DNA of 64,000 nucleotides from an uncultured Planctomycetaceae bacterium (GTDB taxonomy: Bacteria; Planctomycetota; Planctomycetia; Planctomycetales; Planctomycetaceae), in contig CALSLT010000021.1 in NCBI GenBank assembly GCA_943787265.1, forward strand, positions 186,001 through 250,000. The letters are read 5' to 3'. A model generated the notes under the pieces. The model ran no database searches, was not told the origin of the DNA, and worked only from the letters and a program-made list of their open reading frames with translations. The position numbers and the translations under genes were made by a program. Positions within the stretch are counted from its first letter, which is position 1, and each line of letters begins with the position of its first letter. Of the stretch, positions 17,679-28,200 are shown one piece after another.

Positions 17679-18482
17679 ATGACCAAACCTCGATCGATGA
17701 CAATTCCCCGGTTTGTGGCTGCCAAAGGTGGTGACCGCAAGCTGACGATGCTGACCGCTTACGAGTACTCGTGGGCCGAGATGTTTGACGAGTCGGGCGT
17801 CGATTCAATTCTCGTCGGCGATTCACTCGGCATGGTTGTTCAGGGAAAAGGGTCGACGGTCCCGGTGACGCTCGACCAGATCATTTATCACGCTGAAATC
17901 GTCTGCCGAGCCGTTAAGCACGCGATGGTCATCGTCGATCTGCCGTTCATGACGTACGAGGTCAGCCCGGAGCAAGCCGTCACCAACGCCGGTCGAATTC
18001 TGAAGGAAACCGGAGCGGCGGCCGTCAAAATCGAAGGCAGCGCGACGCAGGCGCGAACGATTCAGGCTCTGGCTGACGCCGACATCCCCGTGATGGCCCA
18101 CGTTGGAATGCGGCCGCAATCAGTCAATAAGCTGGGCGGCCACGGACGCATCCAGCGAGACGCCAGTCGGATCATTGCCGACGGAAAAGCGGCCGAGGAG
18201 GCGGGGGCATTTTCAGTTCTCGTCGAACTTGTCCCTCAGCAACTGGCCGCAGAACTGACGGCTGCGTTGACTGTCCCCACGATCGGAATCGGAGCCGGAC
18301 CGCACTGCGACGGCCAGGTTCTTGTCAGCTATGACATGCTGGGCATCACGTCGAGCGACTTCTCGCCGAAATTCCTGAAGCGATACGCCGATCTGCGAAG
18401 CATCGCGACATCGGCGGCCCAGGCATACATCGAAGACGTGCAGGCCGGCACGTTTCCTGATGCCAAACATAGCCATTCATAG
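17679..18482 (+). CDS. panB: 3-methyl-2-oxobutanoate hydroxymethyltransferase
   Basis: Transfers a hydroxymethyl group from methylene-tetrahydrofolate to 2-oxoisovalerate, giving ketopantoate, the first step of pantothenate (CoA) synthesis. The 267 residues match the usual length. Conserved patches are LTAYEYSWAEMFDESG, LVGDSLGMVVQG, VIVDLPFMTYE, AAVKIEGS, the VNKLGGHG loop and the active-site Glu in FSVLVELVP, with IGIGAGPHCDGQVLV near the end. All motif residues appear intact. No other pantothenate gene is nearby. Confidence 0.97.
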   Translation: MTKPRSMTIPRFVAAKGGDRKLTMLTAYEYSWAEMFDESGVDSILVGDSLGMVVQGKGSTVPVTLDQIIYHAEIVCRAVKHAMVIVDLPFMTYEVSPEQAVTNAGRILKETGAAAVKIEGSATQARTIQALADADIPVMAHVGMRPQSVNKLGGHGRIQRDASRIIADGKAAEEAGAFSVLVELVPQQLAAELTAALTVPTIGIGAGPHCDGQVLVSYDMLGITSSDFSPKFLKRYADLRSIATSAAQAYIEDVQAGTFPDAKHSHS

Positions 18483-18660
18483 GCCAGAGGAGCGGTCATC
18501 GGACGAGTTGTGAAAGGCTGTCAGTGGTCCGGTCGTACGAATTCTTCCGTCGAATGCGGCCAGACAGACCAGCACTGTGCCTTTTCTTGAGAATTCGTCT
18601 GCCAGTGGCTGGACCTCCCCGAACCTCCCGGCAATAATCCGGGTCTGCCAACCACAATGA

Positions 18661-18734
<74 letters not shown>

Positions 18735-18740
18735 CTTAGA

Positions 18741-18778
18741 ACCCCACGGTAGCGAAATTCGCAGTCGTAGGGTTTTTT
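18741..18778 (+). terminator. Terminator of the initiator tRNA gene
   Basis: ACCCCACGGTAGCGAA pairs with TTCGCAGTCGTAGGGT with two mismatches and two wobble pairs, followed by six T. It starts seven bases after the tRNA. Confidence 0.85.
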
Positions 18779-18801
18779 CGTGCGCACTCGGAATCACCAA
18801 C

Positions 18802-21012
18802 CTACTTTAGCTTTCGGATGGAATAGTCCACCGAGCCTTCTGTGATTTCGATCAACTGGTTAACCGAAACATCGTCGAATGATTGGCGTTGGTTCGTTGT
18901 TGGCCAGTAGATCTCAAGGTGATCGATCGAGTCGGCTTTTCCGAGCCCAACTTCCTGTCGCAGGGGACTTCCGCCAAAACTACCACCGCTGTTGACCCAC
19001 TTGTAGACGTTTCGCGACCGGTCATTTTCTGTGATCTCTGCTCGAATTCGGGCGCCGATGCCGGATCGATTCGACTTGGTTCCTACTAGTTTGATCTTGA
19101 TCCAACTGTTGCCAAACCCGGGATTTTCATAGAGGCAATCAGCTGCGAGGTCACCTGGATAGGCACCTCCCATCTGCTGGAACACATCCTGATCACCATC
19201 ATTGTCGATGTCGGAGAAAGCGATTGCATGTCCCTTCTGCAGATGCCCAAACCCGCCGGTGGTTGTAACGTCAGCAAAGACTTGCCCTTGGCGATTCCAG
19301 TACATCAAGTTGGGGACCAGTCCTTCGTACTGGGGGTACCCGGTTCCAAGGTAAAAATCGGGGTACCCATCGTTGTCCAGGTCACCGAAATTACATCCCA
19401 TCGCCTGTGTCAGGTCCAATAGTTTCCGTGCCGCAGCGACTTCCTGAAACCCGCCACTTCCGTTGCCCTCGTAGAGGCAATCGAATTCCATGGCTGGTGG
19501 TTGTCGAAAAAACTTGCGACTTACATAGGCCATGTCGTCCGAGTAAGACGCAACAAAAATATCGAGAACGCCGTCCTGGTTATAGTCCCAGAACCACGCA
19601 GGCAGGCTGCTCTGAGGTTTGGTCACTTGCAGGCTTTCCGCGACGTCGGTGAACGTACCGTCATGGTTGTTCTGATAGAGACGATTGTTGCTACCGAGAT
19701 TTGACACGTAGATATCGGGGTATCCGTCGCCGTTGAAATCCGCAGCGGTGACGCCTTTCGTGAATCGTCGGTTCTCAACATTTGCCGTGGCGGCAACATC
19801 GCGAAATCGCCCGTGTCCATCATTCTCAAACAACTGTGAAGCGTAGGTTTCGTTTCCTACATAGAGATCCAGATGGCCGTCGTTGTTGAAATCCGCCCAC
19901 GTGGCCGTCTGCGTTGGAAAGCGCTGGTGTCCCAGGCCGCTTTCGAAAGTTACATCCTGAAATTTTCCGGTCCCATCGTTTTGTAGGAGGGAGTTTGGCA
20001 TCTGTCCCATTTTTCCGTACCAGGCACCACGCATCACGAACACGTCAATGTCATCGTCGTTGTCGTAATCCGCCTGGATCAGATTCAACCCACCGAAGAG
20101 GCCGGTGAGGTTGGCCTCGTCAGTGGCATCCCTGAACGATCCCTCATCTCTTCGAAAGAATCGCAACTGGTCAGCAAACCCACTGGATGACGTCATCAGA
20201 TCCAAATCACCGTCACCGTCAAAGTCGTCGATAATGGCGCCGCCCGACAGGCTCAATGTCGCGATCCCCAAGTTGGAAGCGATGTTTCGGAAACGAGGAA
20301 ATTCAGTTTCCGATTCGAATTGGTGCGAGTCAATTCGAAGTCGCGTGGGCACTTTGTGAGGGTGTTCGCCCAAGGTCATATAGGCAATATTCACGAGCCA
20401 TTTGGCGGCCACGTCATCCGGTTTAAGTTCCAGATAGGCCTCGAAGTATTTGATCGCGTTACGCGACCCGCCCTGTTTTTCGTGCACACCAGCATTCTTG
20501 ATTGGCAGCAGGCAACTTTCGCCATTGTTGCAGTTCACACAGTTGTCATTCTCTCCCAACCGTAGATAAGCGAGGCCCAACTGGAACAGGGCGCGTTTGC
20601 GATCTGTCGAAGACTCCTGCCATTCTTGAGTTTCGGTCAACGTCAATGCGTTATGGAGATGTTCGATCGCTCGTTCGGTATCGCCCAGCCAAAGACGACG
20701 TTTTCCAACGTGGTGGAGTAGCTTGAAACGAAGGTCAGGGCGATTCGCCGGCAAGACTTCAACGTCGTTCTCCTCCTTCTGAATCGTCCGATTGCCGAAA
20801 TAGAGGTGCTGATGAATCGGGGCGTCTTTTATTTCATCGAGGAGCTGCAGCATTTGCACATGACTCGTTGCAGATCGTTCGCCGGCCGGTTCAGATGCAG
20901 ATTCCTTAGGCTGTGCACTGCACCCGCTGAAAACTGCGGCACTTGTCAAGGTAACCACAAATACGACGAAAGTATCACTGCGCAGGCTGTATAAGTCACC
21001 GGAGTGCATCAT
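18802..21012 (-). CDS. CRTAC1-family lipoprotein: TPR plus FG-GAP/VCBS propeller plus ASPIC/UnbV
   Basis: A 736-residue product starting at ATG 21012 (MMHSGDLYSL). A lipobox, VFSGC, follows a hydrophobic leader, so the protein is probably lipid-anchored. About residues 90-240 contain TPR-like helices. The middle is an FG-GAP/VCBS propeller with repeated calcium loops such as DFDGDGDLDLM, DFNNDGHLDLYVG and DLDNDGYPDFYLG. The C-terminal 100 residues are ASPIC/UnbV. An open frame extends upstream to 21132, but it lacks the signal character. It converges on the tRNA terminator. Its role is unknown; related proteins are thought to bind partners at the cell surface. Confidence 0.88.
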   Translation of the reverse strand: MMHSGDLYSLRSDTFVVFVVTLTSAAVFSGCSAQPKESASEPAGERSATSHVQMLQLLDEIKDAPIHQHLYFGNRTIQKEENDVEVLPANRPDLRFKLLHHVGKRRLWLGDTERAIEHLHNALTLTETQEWQESSTDRKRALFQLGLAYLRLGENDNCVNCNNGESCLLPIKNAGVHEKQGGSRNAIKYFEAYLELKPDDVAAKWLVNIAYMTLGEHPHKVPTRLRIDSHQFESETEFPRFRNIASNLGIATLSLSGGAIIDDFDGDGDLDLMTSSSGFADQLRFFRRDEGSFRDATDEANLTGLFGGLNLIQADYDNDDDIDVFVMRGAWYGKMGQMPNSLLQNDGTGKFQDVTFESGLGHQRFPTQTATWADFNNDGHLDLYVGNETYASQLFENDGHGRFRDVAATANVENRRFTKGVTAADFNGDGYPDIYVSNLGSNNRLYQNNHDGTFTDVAESLQVTKPQSSLPAWFWDYNQDGVLDIFVASYSDDMAYVSRKFFRQPPAMEFDCLYEGNGSGGFQEVAAARKLLDLTQAMGCNFGDLDNDGYPDFYLGTGYPQYEGLVPNLMYWNRQGQVFADVTTTGGFGHLQKGHAIAFSDIDNDGDQDVFQQMGGAYPGDLAADCLYENPGFGNSWIKIKLVGTKSNRSGIGARIRAEITENDRSRNVYKWVNSGGSFGGSPLRQEVGLGKADSIDHLEIYWPTTNQRQSFDDVSVNQLIEITEGSVDYSIRKLK

Positions 21013-21163
21013 AGAGTTGTCGCCAATGGATTTGGTCACGGAAGGCAAGCCTGAAAAGGGACTATGGCAGCGAGATTTCGACGTCAGTACACAAAGCGAA
21101 GCCGCTGTGAACGGGCCAATAGCGGGCTTCAAATTTCAAGAGTGAATTGACTCAGAGGCGGAA

Positions 21164-22891
21164 TCAAGGATTTGCGAATCTGTACACATCGATGCCCGCT
21201 TCATCATCCTGGTAGACCAGCGTCAGTCTCCCGGCTGCTGTGTGGAGTAACTTATCGGACTCGCAGTACTTGCGGGCGACGACGATGTACTGAATGTCGA
21301 GATCCGCAAGTTTTTCCACAACGCTTGCGGATGGAAACTCAGCGTTCACAAAGTTGCGAAGATCAAAATACGTCTGAGGGAAGAACCCTGAGTAGCCATT
21401 GACCATCGGAGCACGGTGTTCGAGCCCGTAGATCATCCAACGTGTTGTTACGTCGAAGTCGTTGATTGAGTTTCCGCTGGCAAACGGCAGGCAAACAATT
21501 GGTTGATTTACGGTGTTGTTCTCGCGGATGAATTGTGTCCAGCCTTTGTGGCGAGCTAGGTCCGGGACACCACCTCGTTGGGCATCTTCGGGCAACACTT
21601 CAGTCGCGAGAATCACGCCGGGGATCGCCACGAAGACCGCTAGAGCTGGTTTGAGGAATGATTTTGAAAAGCGTTTCTGGCAAATTGCAAGGACGGTTGC
21701 CAGACCTTCAATCGCCAACAGAACGACCGACATCTGGATAAGCCAGACAAATCGGAAGACGTTGCGAACTTGCCCAAAACCGGGGAGATACTCTGAAATC
21801 AATTGCCACGGTTTCCAGCCGAACAGCTCAAGATTTAATCCAAGAGAGAGTGTCGTCGCGGAAATTGCAGTCAGCAGGAGAAACACTACCCATCGACGTC
21901 GCTGGCCCCAGACGACAGCGGCGGTTACGCCCAGAACTGCGAAAGTCATGCGCAACCAGCCAGGATTGAATCGCCGCCGATTTGAGTTTTCCAACTGGCT
22001 GAATTGGATTAACGAGTTGGAAGGCGTCGCCAGAAGCTGTTCGGGGGTTGCTGATTGTTTTTTGACTGACCATAACTTGCGTGCAAACGCGTTGGCATCG
22101 GCGGCGGAGTAGATGGGGGCGACGATTGGAACAACCAGAATCGCTGCAAGAAACATCGACTGCATGGAAGACGTCAGGAACGTCCGATCTGGCAGACGCC
22201 GAATGAAGACAAGGGTTGCCAGTGGAAGAGTGGCGGACAGAAACATCCCATGATGGATACACAATGCGAAGCACATTGCGAAAGAGATTCCCAACTCTGC
22301 CGCCGTCCGTCGTCCAGGTGTCTTGTCGAGTTCGAAGAGGCTGCTCCAGAACCAGATGATTCCCCAAACGGGGACAAGTTGCAGGACATCAATCCGTTGG
22401 TGAACGATCGGCAGCAGGGTCACGGCTGTACCGCCGACGAGTTGCAGAAACAGGCCGTGTCCGATTCTCCGGAGCAATAGAGCCGTGAAGAAGCCATTCA
22501 GGCAGAGCGAGAGAAAGAGCCAGGCTTTGTATCCAGCGATGGCGGAGCCTGTGATCCAGCAAACTGGCGCAACCAGCAGCGTCGCTGGTTGAGGTTCTGA
22601 AAATGCGAATGGATCGTCTGCAGGATAGAAGATGGGGGCGTCCCAGTATCCGTTGAATCCGTGCAGAGCCCGATCAGCATTCCATCCGATTGTCCATGCA
22701 TTGAATAGTGGAACGGTAGCGACGGTTGTCGATTTAAGAGGGATCGACGATGGCGTTTGGAATTCGTCATACGACAGATATGCAGCAAATGCGGCGAAGA
22801 AGGCCACCATTCCAAACGTCCATCGCCACAATGTTAGCGCAGTCTGCGGCTGGTTGTCGTCGGAATTAGCTCGGTGAGCAGACGCTGACAC
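21164..22891 (-). CDS. Polytopic membrane protein, glycosyltransferase/YfhO-like
   Basis: A 575-residue protein with about ten to twelve hydrophobic segments. An N-terminal luminal loop has the pattern WNADRALHGFNGYWDAPIFYP, and the C-terminal soluble domain ends YIVVARKYCESDKLLH...YRFANP. The design (multi-pass, first loop with acidic and aromatic residues, extracytoplasmic C-terminal domain) resembles GT-C-type or YfhO-like proteins, but I cannot identify a catalytic residue with certainty. It lies 31 bases beyond the longest upstream extent of the CRTAC1 gene, on the same strand, and may share its transcript. Confidence 0.6.
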   Translation of the reverse strand: MSASAHRANSDDNQPQTALTLWRWTFGMVAFFAAFAAYLSYDEFQTPSSIPLKSTTVATVPLFNAWTIGWNADRALHGFNGYWDAPIFYPADDPFAFSEPQPATLLVAPVCWITGSAIAGYKAWLFLSLCLNGFFTALLLRRIGHGLFLQLVGGTAVTLLPIVHQRIDVLQLVPVWGIIWFWSSLFELDKTPGRRTAAELGISFAMCFALCIHHGMFLSATLPLATLVFIRRLPDRTFLTSSMQSMFLAAILVVPIVAPIYSAADANAFARKLWSVKKQSATPEQLLATPSNSLIQFSQLENSNRRRFNPGWLRMTFAVLGVTAAVVWGQRRRWVVFLLLTAISATTLSLGLNLELFGWKPWQLISEYLPGFGQVRNVFRFVWLIQMSVVLLAIEGLATVLAICQKRFSKSFLKPALAVFVAIPGVILATEVLPEDAQRGGVPDLARHKGWTQFIRENNTVNQPIVCLPFASGNSINDFDVTTRWMIYGLEHRAPMVNGYSGFFPQTYFDLRNFVNAEFPSASVVEKLADLDIQYIVVARKYCESDKLLHTAAGRLTLVYQDDEAGIDVYRFANP

Positions 22892-23495
22892 TGAATGTTT
22901 CCTTGTTCGATGTCTCAGTGTCTTGGTTGAACGTTTGCGGCAACCGTGGAAGCTGTCTTCAGTAAAATGTAGCTGCCACGAAAGCGTCGATTATACTTCG
23001 TACTTGTCCTGATGAGCGCCACGAGGAATGGGGATTGAGTAAAATCGCGTCGCCAGCAGGAATTGGAACAATTGTCCCCTCTCTTCCCCCGTACTTGCAT
23101 TGATTGACAATACTATTGAATGAGTGGTCGTGTTGTAATGTGTTTGTGAGTGTTTTGGTGCGTTTTTTTGTTGTGCGTTTTTTTCTGGTGATCGACGGTG
23201 GCGATGGCATGTCTGACTCTGTGATCTTAGTCAAGTGTTGAGGATGTCGGTCGTGACTGAGGGGACAGTCGCATTCGTCACGACGAATCGATCTGGAATC
23301 GTCGTAAACTCAGATGATTTGTTGAATTATTGGAGGATCGGCCTTAGAGTTCTTGCACACTTTGTTTTGTGTAAGCGTGTTGGTCGCTATTTGCCGACAA
23401 CAAATCTGAGCATTTATCAGTTTTTATGCCACATGACTTCCGGCTCTTTAGCTGCCGGGTTCTTTTCGTTTTTCTTTTTGAGGGAGTTCAGCCTA
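22892..23495. other. 600-base divergent gap with T-rich leader before the DUF1559 gene
   Basis: No credible gene. Around 23150-23190 there are two long T runs in G/T-rich DNA. An in-frame GTG at 23235 opens into the DUF1559 gene, but the extra 87 residues look unlike protein and the prepilin-type leader starts at 23496. A small hairpin at 23440-23458 is listed separately. Confidence 0.5.
23440..23480 (+). promoter_or_regulatory. Leader hairpin with T-rich tail (possible attenuator)
   Basis: CCGGC (23440-23444) pairs with GCCGG (23454-23458) across a nine-base loop and is followed by a T-rich stretch, ending about 15 bases before the DUF1559 start. It resembles a weak terminator in the leader; the stem is only five pairs. 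Confidence 0.3.
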
Positions 23496-24590
<1,095 letters not shown>

Positions 24591-24637
24591 GCCGATCGAG
24601 ACTGGAAACTTGATCTGGTTTAGTTACTGAATCTTGA

Positions 24638-24668
24638 GAGCGGACTGTTTTGGCAGTCCGCTCTTTTC
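24638..24668 (+). terminator. Strong rho-independent terminator after the DUF1559 gene
   Basis: GAGCGGACTG and CAGTCCGCTC form a perfect ten-base stem with loop TTTTGG, followed by TTTTCTC. It should uncouple the prepilin-like gene from the lipoprotein gene downstream or let only part of the transcripts through. Confidence 0.95.
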
Positions 24669-24704
24669 TCAATTAGATCACCTTTAGGTGTAACTGGAAG
24701 AATC

Positions 24705-25187
24705 ATGTATCGAGGATTCGCTTGCGTTCTCTTACTTGCAACATGTACCTTGGCCGGGTGTGGCGGCGATGTGGACGCCGGTCGTAAGCCTGTATTTCCT
24801 GTGGCCGGAACGGTCACGATGCATGGCGCACCGTTGGGCGGCGCAACGGTTGCTTTTGCTCCGCAGGATGGGCAACCGACGGCCATTGGGAAGACGGATG
24901 ATCAAGGTAAGTTCCAACTAACGACCTACGAGTACGGCGATGGCGCGGCTGCTGGAAATTTCCGCGTTGTCATCAGCAAGACAATTTCCGGACCACCACC
25001 GGGTGATATTGACGCAGGAGATCATGAGGCGTCTGAGGAAGCTGCCGGCAGTCACGATGCAGCTGCTGCCGAAGGCGGAGATGGTGCTGAAATGGTTCCG
25101 CCGCAATACGCGTCGTCGGCAGATACCCCGTTCACTGTAGAAGTTAAGGCCAGCGGAGAAAATGACTTCCCGTTGCCAATCGAATAG
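24705..25187 (+). CDS. Transthyretin-like / carboxypeptidase-regulatory-like lipoprotein
   Basis: A 160-residue lipoprotein: leader MYRGFACVLLLATCT with lipobox LAGC. The mature part begins with the pattern PVAGTVTMHGAPLGGATVAF, then GKTDDQGKFQLTTYE, a beta-sandwich of the transthyretin/CarboxypepD_reg type common next to DUF1559 genes in planctomycetes. A low-complexity acidic and alanine-rich stretch lies in the second half. It overlaps the longest possible start of the next gene but not the preferred one. Confidence 0.85.
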   Translation: MYRGFACVLLLATCTLAGCGGDVDAGRKPVFPVAGTVTMHGAPLGGATVAFAPQDGQPTAIGKTDDQGKFQLTTYEYGDGAAAGNFRVVISKTISGPPPGDIDAGDHEASEEAAGSHDAAAAEGGDGAEMVPPQYASSADTPFTVEVKASGENDFPLPIE

Positions 25188-25200
25188 CTGTCAGATACGA

Positions 25201-28200
25201 ATGCCCCCTCAGCAAAGATTCCCAACGCCACCTCCTTTGGAGGTGGCTTCTTTTATCTTTGCCGCCGTTGCAATGGCGATGATCACCGGTTGTTCTCGGG
25301 CCACGCCAGTGCCTGAGTTGTTGGCAGGTGCAGAACGTGCCTTACTGGAATCAGATTCGGATCGAGTAGAAGAGCTCGTCCGGCAAATTCCGTCTGAGAG
25401 CAGTGAGTGGCAGGCCGCGCAACTCCTGGCGGGTGAAGCTGCCACAAAAGCCGGACGCTTTGAAGCCGCCATCGGTTACTACCTCGCCGCTGTGGAACGT
25501 GACGACACAACATCGGATGGTCTGCTCGCGCAATTTTCCGCTGCAGAGATCTACCTGGAACTTGCACAGCTCACGCATGCCGAACAGCTCTATCGCAAGG
25601 TTCTGCAGACTCAGCCAGGAAACGGTCTGACCAGCGAGCGGATGGCGTTTCTCCTTTCAATGACTGGCCGCCGTTGGGCTGCGTTGGATCATTATTTTGT
25701 GTTGATCAGGGGCGGCGAGGCTGGATATCGAGAACTCGCATTGGCCGCAGATGTTGGTCGACCGATCGAGCAACCAGACTTTCTCAAAAAATGTCAGCAA
25801 CAAAGTCCAGACGATGAACTTGTCCGCCTGGCACTAGCCGCGCATGCCTATGATGAAGGTGAGCCGGAAGCCCGAGAGCTGTTGAGCCAACTCGTTGAGG
25901 TGTCTCCGAATTTGATTTCGGCACAATCGATGTGGGGTGAGCTGCTTGTCGATGCTCCTTCTCGATCGGCGTTCATCGACTGGCACGAGTCACTGCCACC
26001 AGAAGCGGATGATTCACCGGATATCTGGTTTGTGCGAGGGCTTTGGGCACGCAGGCATTCGCAGTTGAAGGCTGCTCGTGATTGCTTCTGGCAAAGCGTG
26101 GTTCGCACGCCGTTCCACCGTCGCGCCTTCTATGTGTTGGGGCAGGTTCTGCTGGCTTTGGGGGATCCACAGGCAGACGAGGTGGCAGAATTTGCTCAGT
26201 TGTTGATCAACCTTTCGCAATCCATCGACCAGGTTTTGATCTCCAAGGGGAACAGCGAGAAGGCGTTCAGGGAGACGACCAGGCTGCTTGAGCAGCTTGG
26301 ACGCACATGGGAAGCGTGTGCTTGGGCGGTGGTTGGTCGCAATCGGTTTCCAAAATCAAGCTGGCCGGCGGAAACTCTCGGTCGACACAGCCACAAACTG
26401 ACTTCGACGCTTCCTCGAATTGAGGTCGAAAAGAATCCCGTGGTGAATCGGAAACGGTCAAGTGTTGCTGGGTTCGACAGGCTTCTTGCAAGAGTCTCGG
26501 GAAGATCAGGGGGCGGGAGCGGAAGGGTGCTTACCGAGCCGGTGGACTCAGGTGAGATTCGTTATGAAGAGGCCGGGCTGATTCCCTTTCAGTATTTCAA
26601 CGGCGAGGATCTCAGCACAAGGGGCGTTCGTACGTTCGAACAAACGGGTGGAGGCGTTGCGATTTTAGACTTTGACGCTGATGGATACCCGGACGTGTTT
26701 CTGCCTCAAGGTTCGAGTTGGGAAACGGGCGAAGATCGTCCCACTGCTTCGAATGAGTATTCGGACATGCTGTTTCGAAATGTGATGGGGCGAGGATTCC
26801 AAGATGTGACGCACGGGCTGACTGGATCGGAATCCGGTTTTGGCCAGGGCTGTTCGGCAGGAGACTTCAACAACGATGGATTTGCAGATTTGTACGTTGC
26901 GAATGTCGGAAGAAACTGCCTGTACGAGAATCTGGGCGATGGAACGTTTTTGGACGTCACAGAGCCAGCGGAAATTAGCGACCAGTCCTGGACCGTCAGT
27001 GCGATGATTGCGGATCTGAATGCTGACGGCCTCCCCGACATTTTCGACGTGAATTACCTTATGGGCGAGGGAGTCTTTGAAAGGATTTGCGAAGGAAGAG
27101 CGTGTTCCCCCAGCGTGTTTCCAGGAGCTGCAGATCGACTGTTGATCAATCAGGGGGACGGAACATTTCACGATGTTGCCAACGCCACGCCTGTTGAAAA
27201 CTCAAAGGGGTTGGGGGTTGTCGCGTTCGAGTTGGAAGCGAGCCGCCGACCGAAGGTTTTCGTCGCAAACGACCAGGTGGCGAACTTCTTTCTGGACAAT
27301 CGGCCAGCCGACAACCCGCATCGCATCGAACTGTCGAATCATGCAAATACGACTGGTCTGGCATTTAACGACAATGGCTTACCCATGGCCTGCATGGGCG
27401 TCGCTATTGATGATTTTGACGGAAATAATTCGCTCGACCTGTTCGTAACGAACTTCAAGAACGAATCCAACACGCTCTACTTGCAGAATTCGTTGGGACT
27501 CTTCGGCGATGCGACTAAAGCAGCGGGCTTGCAGGCTGCAAGCATTTCATTTACCGGCTGGGGGACTCAGTCGCTCGATGCCGACCTGGATGGATGGTCG
27601 GATCTGGTTATCGCGAACGGGCACGTCGATGATTATCGTGACGAAGGTGGCGAGTACCAAATGCGGCCACAGTTTTTCCACAATCGAAATGGTCGATTTG
27701 AAGAACTGATGCCGGATCACGTTGGACCATGGTTCGCAGACAAATACCTTGGACGTGGCCTCGCTCGTGTCGACTGGAATATGGACGGGCGTCCCGATTT
27801 TATTGTTTCCAATATCAATTCGCCGTTGGCTGTCTTGAAGAATACTTCAACCAGGGTGGGGAGTTTTCTAAAAGTAAAACTGGTGGCGACTCGGACTGCC
27901 CGAGACGCGATCGGCGCAAGTGTTTCCGTTCAGATGGACGATCGCGAAGTTTCCAGGCAGCTTCTGGCCGGGGACGGTTATATGGCCAGCAACGACCGGA
28001 TTATTCATTTTGGACTCGGTCAGGTTGAACAGGTCGAACGCGTCACGATTCAGTGGCCGTCGGGAGCGATGTCGCTAGTAGAACCGCTTCAGTGTGATAT
28101 TTATCTGGTCGTAGTTGAAGGTTCAGAGATTGCGACGATGTCCGATTCGTCAGGTCGCGCTTCGTCTCAGGTCGTGTCCGCTGTTGAGGGGGAGCCATGA
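25201..28200 (+). CDS. CRTAC1-family protein 2: TPR plus FG-GAP propeller plus ASPIC/UnbV
   Basis: About 999 residues from ATG 25201 (an open extension reaches 25162). The leader ends at lipobox MITGC, so it is probably lipid-anchored. The first 450 residues are TPR-like helical repeats. From about 475 the propeller carries calcium loops including DFDADGYPDVFL, DFNNDGFADLYVAN and DWNMDGRPDFIVSN. The ASPIC/UnbV domain closes the chain, ending in VERVTIQWPSGAM and a short tail. The gene lies 13 bases after the transthyretin-like lipoprotein gene and its stop overlaps the next start (ATGA), so the three are one operon. Confidence 0.88.
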   Translation: MPPQQRFPTPPPLEVASFIFAAVAMAMITGCSRATPVPELLAGAERALLESDSDRVEELVRQIPSESSEWQAAQLLAGEAATKAGRFEAAIGYYLAAVERDDTTSDGLLAQFSAAEIYLELAQLTHAEQLYRKVLQTQPGNGLTSERMAFLLSMTGRRWAALDHYFVLIRGGEAGYRELALAADVGRPIEQPDFLKKCQQQSPDDELVRLALAAHAYDEGEPEARELLSQLVEVSPNLISAQSMWGELLVDAPSRSAFIDWHESLPPEADDSPDIWFVRGLWARRHSQLKAARDCFWQSVVRTPFHRRAFYVLGQVLLALGDPQADEVAEFAQLLINLSQSIDQVLISKGNSEKAFRETTRLLEQLGRTWEACAWAVVGRNRFPKSSWPAETLGRHSHKLTSTLPRIEVEKNPVVNRKRSSVAGFDRLLARVSGRSGGGSGRVLTEPVDSGEIRYEEAGLIPFQYFNGEDLSTRGVRTFEQTGGGVAILDFDADGYPDVFLPQGSSWETGEDRPTASNEYSDMLFRNVMGRGFQDVTHGLTGSESGFGQGCSAGDFNNDGFADLYVANVGRNCLYENLGDGTFLDVTEPAEISDQSWTVSAMIADLNADGLPDIFDVNYLMGEGVFERICEGRACSPSVFPGAADRLLINQGDGTFHDVANATPVENSKGLGVVAFELEASRRPKVFVANDQVANFFLDNRPADNPHRIELSNHANTTGLAFNDNGLPMACMGVAIDDFDGNNSLDLFVTNFKNESNTLYLQNSLGLFGDATKAAGLQAASISFTGWGTQSLDADLDGWSDLVIANGHVDDYRDEGGEYQMRPQFFHNRNGRFEELMPDHVGPWFADKYLGRGLARVDWNMDGRPDFIVSNINSPLAVLKNTSTRVGSFLKVKLVATRTARDAIGASVSVQMDDREVSRQLLAGDGYMASNDRIIHFGLGQVEQVERVTIQWPSGAMSLVEPLQCDIYLVVVEGSEIATMSDSSGRASSQVVSAVEGEP

